In this document: in pieces, positions 17,204 to 26,231 of the stretch
How the letters are laid out: each line of letters starts with the position of its first letter
Position numbering within the stretch: the first letter of the stretch is position 1
Origin: Caldinitratiruptor microaerophilus
Lineage (GTDB): Bacteria > Bacillota > Sulfobacillia > Symbiobacteriales > ZC4RG38
Length of the DNA: 64,000 nt
Direction of reading: 5' to 3'
NCBI RefSeq assembly: GCF_025999835.1
Contig: NZ_AP025628.1
Coordinates: 1,240,001 to 1,304,000, forward strand
Translations under genes and position numbers: made by a program
The notes under the pieces: generated by a model
Told to the model about the DNA's origin: nothing
Database searches by the model: none
Seen by the model: only the letters and a program-made list of their open reading frames with translations

Positions 17204-17761
17204 ATGATGAAACGGTCGGCGATTCCCAGCGCACGGGTCACCCCCGGCTCTGAGGCCGCGAGGCTCCGGAGGGACCGGATCGAACGCTTCCTCGCTGCCG
17301 TCCACCGCTGGCCGGACTACCTGGCCGGCCTCGCCACGGCTGGGATGCTGGTATCCGTCCTGCTTCAGATCGGAAGCCGGCTGGCCGGAAAGCCTGTCGC
17401 CTGGACGGAGGAAGGCACCCGCTTCCTCTTCCTATGGATCGTCTTCCTGGGCATCGGCGCGGGGTTCCGCAAGGCCGAGTCGGCCCGGGTGACCTACTTC
17501 CTGACCAAGATGCCCCGGCCCGTCCGCCGGCTTGCCCCGCACATCTACGCCGCCACCACCATCGGCTTCTTCGTCCTGGTCCTGATCACCGGCTCCCAGC
17601 TGGTACTCCAGCAGATCCGGAGCCACGAGCTGGGCTCCGCCCTCATGATCCCGATGTGGCTGGTGGGCATCAGCGTGCCCGCCTCCGCGGTGCTCGGGAT
17701 CCTCGGCGTCATCGAGTCGCTGCTCGTGCGGCCCGAACTGCTGCAGGTCGAGGAGGAGTGA
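17204..17761 (+). CDS. dctQ: TRAP transporter small permease DctQ
   Basis: 185 residues with four hydrophobic segments, the DctQ topology. Contains WTEEGTRFLFLWIVFLGIGAGFRKAE, the conserved E-E-x-x-R-F-x-F-x-W signature. The first 40 residues are charged and may be a cytoplasmic tail. Forms the membrane complex with DctM, three bases downstream. Confidence 0.9.
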   Translation: MMKRSAIPSARVTPGSEAARLRRDRIERFLAAVHRWPDYLAGLATAGMLVSVLLQIGSRLAGKPVAWTEEGTRFLFLWIVFLGIGAGFRKAESARVTYFLTKMPRPVRRLAPHIYAATTIGFFVLVLITGSQLVLQQIRSHELGSALMIPMWLVGISVPASAVLGILGVIESLLVRPELLQVEEE

Positions 17762-17764
17762 CGC

Positions 17765-19042
17765 ATGAGCCTCACGCTCCTCCTGCTCTTTGGCGTCCTG
17801 GTCCTCTTCGGGGTGCCGCTGGCAACCGCCCTGGGGATCGCGTCGGCCATCACACTGGCCCTTTTCACGGACATTCCGCTGAACCTGGTAGCCCAGTCCA
17901 TGTTCTCCTCGATGAACTCCTTCCTGATGGTGGCCGTGCCGCTCTTCATCCTGGCCGGCCTCCTGATGGACGAAGGCGGCCTCGGCGAGAAGATCTTCGA
18001 CTTCGCCAACGCCATCGTGGGGTGGCTGCCCGGCGGGCTGGGTCAGGTGAACGTCGTCTCCTCCATGGTCTTTGCCGGCATGTCGGGCTCTTCGGTGGCA
18101 GACATCGCTTCCATCGGGCTCATCGAGATCACGTCGATGACCAAGAACGGCTACCCGAAGGGGTATGCGACCGCCTTGACGCTGGTGACCTCGGTCCTGG
18201 CCACGATCATCCCGCCCTCGATCCTGATGGTGATCGCAGGCTCGGTGGCCAACGAATCCATCGGCCGCCTGCTGGTGGCGGGACTCGTCCCCGGGCTGCT
18301 GATCGGCGGGGCGTTCATGTTGTATAACCATATCTACTGCGTCAGGCACGGGTATGGAAAGCGCATCCCCTTCGACCCTCGCGCGGCCGCTGCCAAGACG
18401 CTCACGGCCCTGCCGGCGCTGCTGGTCCCGGCGGTGCTGATGTACGGGATCGTGGGCGGCTTCTTCACGCCGACGGAGGCTGCCGGTATTGCGGTGCTGT
18501 ACACGATCCTGATCGCCCTGCTGGTCTACCGGAACGTGAATCTCCGCCAGCTGCCTGGCTTCTTCTTCCGGACGGCCAAGCTGACCGGCACCATCCTCTT
18601 CATCGCCGTCACTGCCAAGATGGCCGGTTGGATCTTCGCCTACGACGCCCTGCCGGCAAAGATCGCGGCGCTTCTCACCCGGATCTCCACCAGCCCGACC
18701 GTGATCATGCTGCTGACGGTGCTCTTCCTGATCATCGTGGGCATGTTCATGGACGCCACAGCCTCCCTCTTCATCCTTATCCCGATCCTCCTGCCGCCGC
18801 TGCAGGCGGTCGGCATCGACCCGGTTCACTTCCTCGTGGTGATGGTGATCACGCTTTCCCTCGGGCTCGTGACCCCGCCCGTCGGCGTCTGCCTCTTCGC
18901 CGTGTCGAACCTGACCGACCTGAGCCTGGAACAGGTCACCAGGGAGTCTCTGGGGCTGATGGCCATCCTCGCTGCTGCCGTCTTGCTGATCGCCCTCGTG
19001 CCGCAGATCGTCCTGGGACCGCTGCAGTGGATCGGAATCTAG
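17765..19042 (+). CDS. dctM: TRAP transporter large permease DctM
   Basis: 425 residues, the standard DctM length, about 12 membrane segments. Shows the family signatures PLFILAGLLMDEGG, FAGMSGSSVADIASIG and the C-terminal LGLVTPPVGVCLFAVSNL. It is the ion-coupled transport subunit. Co-transcribed with dctPQ and followed 12 bases later by a DeoR regulator, so transport is tied to the aldolase/dehydrogenase/kinase genes downstream. Confidence 0.93.
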   Translation: MSLTLLLLFGVLVLFGVPLATALGIASAITLALFTDIPLNLVAQSMFSSMNSFLMVAVPLFILAGLLMDEGGLGEKIFDFANAIVGWLPGGLGQVNVVSSMVFAGMSGSSVADIASIGLIEITSMTKNGYPKGYATALTLVTSVLATIIPPSILMVIAGSVANESIGRLLVAGLVPGLLIGGAFMLYNHIYCVRHGYGKRIPFDPRAAAAKTLTALPALLVPAVLMYGIVGGFFTPTEAAGIAVLYTILIALLVYRNVNLRQLPGFFFRTAKLTGTILFIAVTAKMAGWIFAYDALPAKIAALLTRISTSPTVIMLLTVLFLIIVGMFMDATASLFILIPILLPPLQAVGIDPVHFLVVMVITLSLGLVTPPVGVCLFAVSNLTDLSLEQVTRESLGLMAILAAAVLLIALVPQIVLGPLQWIGI

Positions 19043-19054
19043 GAGCTGAGTCGG

Positions 19055-19825
19055 ATGTTGCCTGCGGAGCGCCGTGACCGGATCGTCCGGGAACTGCGGA
19101 AAGACCGTTTCCTGTCGGTGACGGAGCTGGCTGGCCGGCTTGGAGCCTCCATCTCCACCATCCGCCGGGACCTGGCCGAGCTGGAGCAAGAGGGCGTGAT
19201 CGTCCGGACGCACGGCGGCGCCGGCCTGAACACCGCCGGACTCCCGAAGGAGATGGCCGGATCGGTCCGGGCGCTGCAGCAGGTCCCCCAGAAGCAGTCA
19301 ATCGGCCGGGCGACCGCCAGGCTGCTCGCCAACATGAGCACCGCCATCCTCGATGGCGGCACGACTACCCTGGAGGTGGCCCGGGCCCTCAACCCGACCC
19401 GCCACCTGCGGGTGATCACGGACAGCGTCGAGATCGCCTGGGAGCTGCGTGACCGGGAGAACGTCACGGTGATCCTCACAGGTGGCATCATGCGCCGCAG
19501 TGCGTACAACCTTTTCGGATCTCTGGCCGAGCAGGCGCTTGCCGGCCTGCACGCCGAGGTCTGCGTCATGGGCTGCTCCGGTCTCTCGCTTACGGAGGGC
19601 TTGACCAAGCACGACATCGAGGCCCTTCCCGTTCGCCGCCGCATGGTCGAGGTGAGCAGTCGCCTCATCGTGGTCGCCGACTCGACGAAGCTGGGCCGGG
19701 TGGGCCTGGTGGCCGTCTGCGGCGTCGACCGGATCCACACCCTGGTGACGGACTCGGGCATCCCGCCGGCGTTCCGGGCCGCTCTGGAAGAGCAGGGTGT
19801 CGAAGTGATCATCGCCGATGCCTGA
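19055..19825 (+). CDS. DeoR/GlpR-family transcriptional regulator
   Basis: 256 residues, normal size. N-terminal DeoR winged helix: LPAERRDRIVRELRKDRFLSVTELA then STIRRDLAELEQEGVIVRTHGGA (about 3-55). The C-terminal sugar-phosphate sensor (DeoRC) has ILDGGTTTLEVARAL, a KHDIEALPVRRRMV segment and the conserved VADSTKLGRVG. Such regulators usually repress until a phosphorylated sugar binds; the FGGY kinase downstream would make the inducer. Likely controls the 16-23 kb module. Confidence 0.9.
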   Translation: MLPAERRDRIVRELRKDRFLSVTELAGRLGASISTIRRDLAELEQEGVIVRTHGGAGLNTAGLPKEMAGSVRALQQVPQKQSIGRATARLLANMSTAILDGGTTTLEVARALNPTRHLRVITDSVEIAWELRDRENVTVILTGGIMRRSAYNLFGSLAEQALAGLHAEVCVMGCSGLSLTEGLTKHDIEALPVRRRMVEVSSRLIVVADSTKLGRVGLVAVCGVDRIHTLVTDSGIPPAFRAALEEQGVEVIIADA

Positions 19826-19860
19826 CGTTCAGCCACCCATCCCTGAAGGAGATGAGCACC

Positions 19861-20682
19861 ATGTTCCTCGGTAAAGAAATCCGCCTTCGCCGCCTGCTCA
19901 ACCGCAAGTCCGGTCGCCTGCTGGCCATCACCATCGACCACCCCATCACCCGGGGCGTCCTGCCTGGGCTGGTGAACGTCCGGGAAACGCTGCCCAAGCT
20001 GGTCGCCGGGAAGCCGGACGCCATCACGATGCATAAGGGGATCGCCGAGAAGGTGTTCGCCCCCTTTGCCGGGGAGGTCGCGCTCATCCTGAAGACCAGC
20101 GCCTACTCGGTCGCCTACCACCCCCACTACGACGCCCCGGTGGCCGACGTGGAGGAGGCGGTCCGCCTCGGCGCCGACGCGGTGTCCGTGGGCATGATCG
20201 TCGGCGGCCCGGAGCAGGCGCAGCAGCTGACCCACCTCGGCATGATCAGCAAGGAGTGCGCCCTGTACGGCATGCCGCTCATCGCCCACATCTACCCCAA
20301 GGGCTCTATGATCAAGAACCCGTACGACGCCGACGCCATGGCGTACGCGGTGCGCGCGGGCGCCGAACTGGGCGTGGACATCATCAAGACCATGTGGACC
20401 GGCTCGGCCGAATCCTTCGCCAAGGTGATCGAGGCCTGCCCGGCCAAGGTTGCCCTGGCGGGCGGCGACGCCGGCGAGAAGCTGGAGGATTACCTCCGCA
20501 TGACCCGCGAGGCCCTGGACATCGGCCTGGCCGGGGTCACCTACGGCCGCTTCGTCTGGCAGCACGAGTACCCGGCTGCGGTCATCCGGGCCCTGGCCGC
20601 CCTCATGCACGACAACGCGTCGGTGGAGGAAGCCATGGAAGTGTACGAAGAGGCGGCTGCCCGCATCCGGGAGGCCCGGTAG
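19861..20682 (+). CDS. Class I aldolase of the DeoC/FbaB/LsrF family
   Basis: 273 residues from the ATG at 19861; another ATG at 19852 sits directly on the GAAGGAG ribosome site and is too close. TIM-barrel Schiff-base aldolase: LLAITIDHPITRG near the start, then ITMHKGI, the Schiff-base lysine in VDIIKTMWTGS, and LAGGDAGEKLEDYLRMTREALDIGLAGVTYGR. Relatives include fructose-bisphosphate aldolase class I (FbaB/DhnA) and LsrF. With the neighbouring kinase it would cleave or thiolyse the phosphorylated product of the transported sugar or polyol. Exact substrate unknown. Confidence 0.8.
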   Translation: MFLGKEIRLRRLLNRKSGRLLAITIDHPITRGVLPGLVNVRETLPKLVAGKPDAITMHKGIAEKVFAPFAGEVALILKTSAYSVAYHPHYDAPVADVEEAVRLGADAVSVGMIVGGPEQAQQLTHLGMISKECALYGMPLIAHIYPKGSMIKNPYDADAMAYAVRAGAELGVDIIKTMWTGSAESFAKVIEACPAKVALAGGDAGEKLEDYLRMTREALDIGLAGVTYGRFVWQHEYPAAVIRALAALMHDNASVEEAMEVYEEAAARIREAR

Positions 20683-20685
20683 GCC

Positions 20686-21723
20686 ATGCGTGCTGCACTC
20701 TTGACTGCCCCCAACCAGATCGTCCTGACCGAGGTCCCCACCCCTGCGGCCGGCTCCGGGGAGATCGTGCTGCGGGTCCGGGCGGCCACCATCTGCGGCA
20801 CCGACCTCCGGATCCTCCGGGGCAAGAAGACCCGGGGTGTGCGCTTCCCCTCGGTGATCGGGCACGAGTTCGCCGGCGAGGTCGTCGAGGTGGGCAAGGG
20901 CGTGCAGGAGTTCAAGGCCGGCGACCGGGTGAGCGTCGACCCGGTGATCCCCTGCCATCACTGCGCATACTGCCAGAACGGCATGGAAAACGTCTGCGCG
21001 AACCGGACGGCCATCGGCTACGAGTTCGACGGCGCCTTCGCCGAGTACGTGCGGATCCCGGCCACCGCCGTCGCGGGCGGTCACGTGTACAAGATCGGCG
21101 ACGGGATCGCCTGGGAGCAGGCTGCGCTGGCGGAACCCCTCGGGTGCTGCATCAACGGGCAGGAGCACGCCCGGATCGGGCTGGGCGACGTCGTCGTCAT
21201 CCTCGGCGCCGGGCCCATCGGCCTCATGCACCTGCAGCTGGCGAGGGCCGCAGGGGCCCGCCAGATCATCGTCAGCGAACCCCTCGCCCACAGGCGGGAG
21301 ATGGCCGTGAAGCTCGGCGCCGATCGCGCGGTCGATCCTCACGAGGAAGACCTGCAGGCCGTTGTGAAAGGCATCACAGGCGGCCTGGGGGCCGACGCGG
21401 TGATCGTGGCCATTGGCATCCCCGCCCTGGCCAACCAGGCGCTCGCCCTCGTGCGCAAGGGCGGTCGCGTGAACCTCTTCGCGGGCTTCTCCGCAGGCGA
21501 CATGCCGCCCATGGACGTCAACCTCATCCACTACAACGAAATCGTCGTCACGGGAACCAGCGCCCTCACACGCCGCCACTACGAGAAGGCGCTGCGGCTG
21601 ATCGAGGCCGGCGTGGTGAAGGTGAAGGAGCTGGTCTCGCACCGGTTCCCTCTGGAGCAGATCCATGAGGCGTTCCAGGCGGCGGAGGGCGGCCTCGGCA
21701 TCAAGGTCGCGATCCAGCCGTGA
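20686..21723 (+). CDS. Zinc-dependent medium-chain alcohol/polyol dehydrogenase
   Basis: 345 residues. Catalytic zinc ligands in ICGTD (about 37-41) and GHEFAGEV (about 60); structural zinc cysteines C-x2-C-x2-C-x7-C in HHCAYCQNGMENVC and preceding Cys (about 88-102). The NAD-binding loop VVILGAGPIGLMHLQLARAAGA is near 165-186 and has a GAGPIG core. It resembles sorbitol/threonine-type dehydrogenases. Lies three bases after the aldolase and overlaps the kinase start by four bases, so it should oxidise a polyol or reduced intermediate of this pathway. Confidence 0.88.
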   Translation: MRAALLTAPNQIVLTEVPTPAAGSGEIVLRVRAATICGTDLRILRGKKTRGVRFPSVIGHEFAGEVVEVGKGVQEFKAGDRVSVDPVIPCHHCAYCQNGMENVCANRTAIGYEFDGAFAEYVRIPATAVAGGHVYKIGDGIAWEQAALAEPLGCCINGQEHARIGLGDVVVILGAGPIGLMHLQLARAAGARQIIVSEPLAHRREMAVKLGADRAVDPHEEDLQAVVKGITGGLGADAVIVAIGIPALANQALALVRKGGRVNLFAGFSAGDMPPMDVNLIHYNEIVVTGTSALTRRHYEKALRLIEAGVVKVKELVSHRFPLEQIHEAFQAAEGGLGIKVAIQP

Positions 21724-23216
21724 ACGGCACCCTTCTGGGCATCGACGCCGGCACCAGCAACGTGAAGATCTGTGCCTTCGGGCAGGACGGGACGCTCCGG
21801 GCGCGGGCGTCCCGCCCCGTGTCGCTGGCAACGCCCCGGCCTCGCTGGGCCGAGCTGGACCTCGACCGGTACTGGGAAGCCGTGACGGACGCCCTGCGGG
21901 AGGTGATCCCGCGCTCCGGCCCCGTCATGGGGATCGGCATCGCCACCACATGCCCGCTGACCGTCCTGCTGGACGAGGCCGGACGCCCCCTCCGACCGGG
22001 CATCCCGTTCCTGGACACCCGAGCGACAGCCGACGTCGCGGTCATCGGCGAGGCGGCCGGCGGGCCGGAGGCGTTCTTCCGCCTGACGGGTAACCGGCTG
22101 AGCCCCTCCACCTGCTCCGCCGGAACGGTTCGCTGGGTGATCCGCGAAGAGCCCCGGGTCTGGGCGAGGACAGCCCGCATCGGGTTCCTGAATAGCTTTC
22201 TGGCTGCCCGCCTGACAGGCAACGTGGCGGCCGACTGGACCCAGGCTTCGTACTCCGGCCTCTTCCGGCTGGAGTCAGCGAACGGCTGGGACGGGGAACT
22301 GGTGAGGATCGCGGGGATCCCCGAACGGGTCCTGCCGCCGGTGCTCCGCCCCTTCGACCGGGTGGGCGGGGTGACGCCCGAAGTCGCCGCATCCACGGGG
22401 CTCCGCACGGGAACGCCGGTGGCCATCGGTGCAGCCGACACCGCCGCGGCCGCCTTCGCCCTCGGGATCGAGGCGGGGGGCGAGTGCTTCGAGTCGTCCG
22501 GCACCTCCGGGGTGATCACCTTCTGCCTCGACCGGCCGGACTTCGACGACACGTTCCTGAACCGTTGCCACGTCGTGCCGGGCCGGTGGCTCGCGCACGG
22601 GGCCATGTCGGCGCCGGGAGCCGCACTGGCCTGGCTCCGGGAGAAGGTATGGCCCGACCTGTCCGCCCCGGCCGACCTTGAGCGCCTGGCGGCCGCCTCC
22701 GAGCCGGGCGCACGCGGGCTGGTGTTCCTTCCTTACATGGCCGGCGAGCGCAGCCCGATCTGGGACCCGGCGGCCAACGGCGCCTGGATCGGGCTGCGCC
22801 TGGACACCACCCGGGCGGACATGGCCCGGGCGGTCTACGAGGCGACGGCCTACGGGCTCCGCCAGATCCTCGAGCGCGGCGTCGAGCGCTGGGGGTACCG
22901 TCCCGAGGCCATGCTCTGCGTCGGCGGCGGCACCCGCAGCGCCCTGTGGCTACAGATCAAGGCGGACGTGATGGGGATCGTGTGCCGGGCAGCGGAGCTG
23001 CCGGACGCGGCGGCCCTGGGTGCCGCGATGCTGGGCGGTATTGCCGCCGGGGTCTACTCCGGAATCGACGACCCGGACCTGCCGAAGCTCCGCGCCGGTG
23101 GCCAGGAGATCCGGCCGGGCCCGGCCGAGCGCCGGCAAGCGTACGAGCGGACGTTCGCTGTCTACCGGACGCTTTACCCGGCACTCAGGCACGCCATGCA
23201 CATGCTGGCCCAGTGA
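21720..23216 (+). CDS. FGGY-family carbohydrate kinase (xylulokinase-like)
   Basis: 498 residues from a GTG overlapping the dehydrogenase stop (GTGA). Actin-like sugar kinase: phosphate loop [16 protein letters not shown] near 5-20; the second domain has [30 protein letters not shown] and the adenosine motif [21 protein letters not shown]. Closest in look to xylulokinase/gluconokinase types. Together with DeoR regulator, aldolase and dehydrogenase it completes a transport-phosphorylate-cleave module. Sugar specificity not determinable here. Confidence 0.88.
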   Translation: MNGTLLGIDAGTSNVKICAFGQDGTLRARASRPVSLATPRPRWAELDLDRYWEAVTDALREVIPRSGPVMGIGIATTCPLTVLLDEAGRPLRPGIPFLDTRATADVAVIGEAAGGPEAFFRLTGNRLSPSTCSAGTVRWVIREEPRVWARTARIGFLNSFLAARLTGNVAADWTQASYSGLFRLESANGWDGELVRIAGIPERVLPPVLRPFDRVGGVTPEVAASTGLRTGTPVAIGAADTAAAAFALGIEAGGECFESSGTSGVITFCLDRPDFDDTFLNRCHVVPGRWLAHGAMSAPGAALAWLREKVWPDLSAPADLERLAAASEPGARGLVFLPYMAGERSPIWDPAANGAWIGLRLDTTRADMARAVYEATAYGLRQILERGVERWGYRPEAMLCVGGGTRSALWLQIKADVMGIVCRAAELPDAAALGAAMLGGIAAGVYSGIDDPDLPKLRAGGQEIRPGPAERRQAYERTFAVYRTLYPALRHAMHMLAQ

Positions 23217-23272
23217 CCTGGGCCGCAGTCACTACGAGCTGGGGGCCGTGCGCCTTCAAGGGGCTCAGTCAA

Positions 23273-23306
23273 GGGGCTTCCGGTTCGCAGGGGCTTCCGG
23301 TTCGCA
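23273..23306. repeat. 17-bp perfect tandem duplication
   Basis: GGGGCTTCCGGTTCGCA is present twice head to tail (23273-23289, 23290-23306) in the gap between two convergent genes. A hairpin with 10-bp arms (23396-23405 with 23423-23432, one G-T pair) follows and may terminate transcription of the kinase or of the SDR from the other side. Confidence 0.55.
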
Positions 23307-23455
23307 CCAGTGACCTCCCGGTGCGGCTCCAGGAACGGCGGGAGCACGAGCCTTTCGCCGAGGCTCGCCGGGTCTTCATCGACCGTGAAGCCGTCCCGGG
23401 CCCGCGCGCCCGGCGCGCCGGAGCGGGTCCGGCCCGGTGCGGGAACCCCACCGTC

Positions 23456-24193
23456 TCACTCGAGGTAGATCATCTTCACCGTCATCCCGCCGTCGATCAC
23501 GATGTGCTGACCCGTGAGAAAACCAGACTGGTCGGGGTCGGCGAGGAACAGCGCCGCACGGGCGATGTCCTCCGGCCGGCCGACGCGGCCGGCGGGATGC
23601 TGGGCGTGGTCCTCCGGGCGGAGCTGGTCGTAGTCCTCCGTCTCGATCCAGCCCGGACAGATGGCGTTGACCCGGATCCCGTACCGGCCGAGGCTCACGG
23701 CCAGGGCGTGGTTGAGGCCGAGGAGGCCCGCCTTGGAGGCGCCGTAGGCCTCCGAGTCGGGCTCGGACTGAAAGGCCCTCGTGCTGCTGATGTTGATGAT
23801 GGCGCCCCCGCCCGTGGCCTTCATGAGGGACGCGGCCTGGCGAGCGCAGAGAAAGGCGCCGGTAAGATTCACGCCGAGCACCCGGTGCCAGCGCTCCTCC
23901 GCGTCCTCGGCGAACATCGACCCAAAGCCGGCGATCCCGGCGTTGTTGACCAGCACGTCGACTCGCCCGCAGGTCCGGTGCACGTCGGCGAAGAGGTTCT
24001 CGACGGAGCGGGCATCGGAGACGTCCGTGCGGACGAACAGGCCGCCGACCTCGCCCGCCACCGCCCGGCCCTTTTCTTCCTGAACGTCCGCCACCACCAC
24101 CCGGGCCCCGGCGCCGGCGAACGCCTGCGCGATCGACCGGCCGATGCCCTGTGCGGCCCCGGTCACCACGGCGACCTTTCCAACGAGAGGCAC
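23456..24193 (-). CDS. SDR-family NAD(P)-dependent oxidoreductase
   Basis: 245 residues. Classical SDR: TGAAQGIGRSIA cofactor motif at 11-22, NNAG near 86, catalytic Ser in INISSTRAF, and the Tyr/Lys pair in EAYGASKAGLLGLN. The C-terminus TGQHIVIDGGMTVKMIYLE is standard. The substrate is unknown; neighbours on this strand are the coiled-coil gene and the gamma-glutamyl-amine operon, separated by about 400 bases, so it may be an independent unit. Confidence 0.87.
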   Translation of the reverse strand: MPLVGKVAVVTGAAQGIGRSIAQAFAGAGARVVVADVQEEKGRAVAGEVGGLFVRTDVSDARSVENLFADVHRTCGRVDVLVNNAGIAGFGSMFAEDAEERWHRVLGVNLTGAFLCARQAASLMKATGGGAIINISSTRAFQSEPDSEAYGASKAGLLGLNHALAVSLGRYGIRVNAICPGWIETEDYDQLRPEDHAQHPAGRVGRPEDIARAALFLADPDQSGFLTGQHIVIDGGMTVKMIYLE

Positions 24194-24588
24194 GACGAAT
24201 CCCTCCCGGCGGCGCGTATTCGTTCCCGCCGGAAGGGTTCCTGCTTGCGGCCCGCTACGCTGCGTTCAGGGCTCCCGCAGGTGCCCGTCGCTGGCGCCGG
24301 CGACGGGCGAGCGCGCGGCCGGGGAGTGCGGTCCGAAGGTCTAACCGGCAGCCGCCCGCCGCAGGGCGCCACCGGCTGCACCCAGGTCGGCTGAATCCCG
24401 CTCGATGGTGATGGCCGCCCAGTTGAGCCGCGGAACGCACCGCCCACCGACCTTGCCTGGTCCAGTCAAGACCTCCCCTTTTCGCGGCGTGCCGGATCAA
24501 GACGGCCGCTTCCGTCTGCCGGTTCCCGCCGGGAGCGTCTCTTTGCAGCGCAGCCGCGCGCAGCACAGGTGTTGCCCCTGTCCAGGTC
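24194..24588. other. Gap of 395 bases with hairpins only
   Basis: No convincing gene on either strand. It contains GCCCGTCG/CGACGGGC arms (24283-24290 and 24301-24308) and, at the right edge, AGCACAGGT (24562-24570) pairing with ACCTGTGCT (24591-24599), a 9-bp stem overlapping the coiled-coil stop codon and probably its terminator. Possible promoter of the SDR gene lies at the left end. Confidence 0.4.
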
Positions 24589-25212
24589 CTACCTGTGCTT
24601 CAACCGGTAGATCGCCTCGTCATGCTCCATCCACTTCACGGCGAAATGGTCCAGCCGCTGGTCGATCTTGTCCAGGCGGTCCCTGATTTCATGCAGGTCT
24701 CCCCGGACGTCCTGGATATCCTGCTCGAGTTCCGCCGTGGCAACGCGCACTTCCGTCCTCAAAGTGTGAAGTTCCGCTTTCACCGCCTGAACCTCGGCAT
24801 TCGTGGCATCGAGTCTCTCCCGAATCGCCCTGACCTCGGCGTTCGTGGCATCGAGTCCCTGTCGAACCGCTTCGACCTCTGCGCCCGTAGCGTCCAGTCT
24901 CTCCCGAATCGCCCGAACCTCGGCGTTCGTGGCATCGAGTCCCAGTCGAACCGCTTCGACCTCTGCACTCGTGGCGTCCAGTCTCTCCCGAATCGCCCGA
25001 ACCTCGGCATTCGTCGCGTCCAGTCTCTCCCGAACCGCTTCGACCTCTGCGCTCGTGGCATCCAGTCTCTCTCGAACCACCTGGACCTCGGCCCTCGTCG
25101 TGTCGAGTCCCTCTCTGACCGCTCGGACTTCCGCACGGGTCCCCCTGAGCTCGGCGGTCAGCTCATCGAGCCGGCCCAGCACGACCGCGAGCGGGTCGTC
25201 GGTGCCCGTCAT
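24589..25212 (-). CDS. Coiled-coil protein of 14-residue tandem repeats
   Basis: 207 residues, no known enzyme domain. From about residue 27 to 180 the sequence is a register of 14-residue units of the form A-[IV]-R-E-R-L-D-A-T-N-A-E-V-[RE], eight close copies then three looser ones, equal to two heptads each; the DNA shows the matching 42-bp tandem repeat. Predicted as one long, rod-like, highly charged coiled coil. It ends in DHFAVKWMEHDEAIYRLKHR. No signal peptide or membrane helix. It lies 157 bases downstream of the SDR of the sigma-54 operon. Resembles DUF-type coiled-coil/tail-fibre-like proteins of Firmicutes, but function is unknown. Confidence 0.8.
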   Translation of the reverse strand: MTGTDDPLAVVLGRLDELTAELRGTRAEVRAVREGLDTTRAEVQVVRERLDATSAEVEAVRERLDATNAEVRAIRERLDATSAEVEAVRLGLDATNAEVRAIRERLDATGAEVEAVRQGLDATNAEVRAIRERLDATNAEVQAVKAELHTLRTEVRVATAELEQDIQDVRGDLHEIRDRLDKIDQRLDHFAVKWMEHDEAIYRLKHR

Positions 25213-25369
25213 CCGATTCCCTCCCCCGTGACCATCGGCGGTGGACAGCCCTGGTAGGGCAAGCGTAACACAAACCGGGTTCCGGTCAAAACCGGCCCAG
25301 AGGGAAAAGCCCCGCCCGGCGGTTCGGGAGGGCCGGCCACCGGGCGGGGTCTCTGCAGCAAGAACTCGG

Positions 25370-26137
25370 TCAAAAATAATTGCTCGTGATCCCCCCGTCG
25401 ATCACGATCACCGCCCCGTTCGTCCACTCGGACTCGTCAGAGGCGAGGAACACGGCCATGTTGACGATGTCCTCCGGCCGGCCGAACCGCCCGGTCGGGT
25501 TGCGGCTGAGGCGGACGCGCCGGGCTTCCTCGTCGCGGAGGAGCCACTCGGTCAGGAGGGGCGTCTCAATCGGCCCGGGGCAGATCGCGTTGGCGCGCAC
25601 GCCGCGGGGTGCGAACTGGACGGCCAGGGACTTCGTAAGGGAGATCACCGCCCCCTTCGAGGCCGTGTAGGCGTCCTGGGGGACGCTGCAGCCGAGGAGG
25701 GCCACGAACGAGGCGATGTTGATGATCGATCCCCGGCCGTTCTTGAGCATCTCCGGGATCCCGTACTTGCAGCAGAAAAAGATGCCCTTCACGTTCACGG
25801 CCAAGGTCTTGTCCCACACCGCCTCCTCCGTGTCGATCACGGAGCGGTCCTGCTCCAGCATGACCCCGGCGTTGTTGTAGAGAACGTCCAGCCGTCCGAA
25901 CCGGTCGACCGTGGTCCGGATCGCCGCCGCCACCTCCGCCTCCTTCGTCACGTCGCAGCGGATCGGCAGGACCTCTCCGGGAGCCCCGTCGGCCAGGCGG
26001 GCGGTTTCCTCCGCGGCAGGGCCGTCGACGTCGACCGCCGCCACCCGGGCTCCCTCCCGGGCGAACCGGATCGCGGCGACACGCCCCATGCCGCTGCCGG
26101 CCCCGGTGATGAAGCACACCTTGCCTTGAAGTCGCAC
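25370..26137 (-). CDS. SDR-family dehydrogenase of the gamma-glutamyl-amine operon
   Basis: 255 residues from a GTG at 26137, eight bases after GAGGAGG; the frame continues upstream without homology. Classical SDR: TGAGSGMGRVAA near 11-22, YNNAG near 87, Ser in INIASFVALLG, and Tyr/Lys in DAYTASKGAVISL, with C-terminal NGAVIVIDGGITSNYF. Last enzyme gene after the glutamine synthetase homologue (94-base gap), so it may oxidise an alcohol or reduced intermediate in that pathway. It is not the FAD oxidase or aldehyde dehydrogenase expected in an E. coli-type Puu pathway. Confidence 0.85.
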   Translation of the reverse strand: MRLQGKVCFITGAGSGMGRVAAIRFAREGARVAAVDVDGPAAEETARLADGAPGEVLPIRCDVTKEAEVAAAIRTTVDRFGRLDVLYNNAGVMLEQDRSVIDTEEAVWDKTLAVNVKGIFFCCKYGIPEMLKNGRGSIINIASFVALLGCSVPQDAYTASKGAVISLTKSLAVQFAPRGVRANAICPGPIETPLLTEWLLRDEEARRVRLSRNPTGRFGRPEDIVNMAVFLASDESEWTNGAVIVIDGGITSNYF

Positions 26138-26231
26138 GGTGACAACCTCCTCGACCTCCGCGCGCGGACCCGGGCGGCCCAGGGCGAGCCGGTGCGCCGC
26201 CACGCGCCCGGCTCGCCCCGCCCCACACGGT

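Noticed and set aside
23217-23455. Small gene in the kinase/SDR gap.
   Set aside because: Only a tandem 17-bp duplication and a hairpin; no reading frame with a ribosome site or homology.
24194-24588. Possible tRNA or small RNA in the gap.
   Set aside because: No cloverleaf or T-loop with the right spacing was found; only simple GC hairpins.
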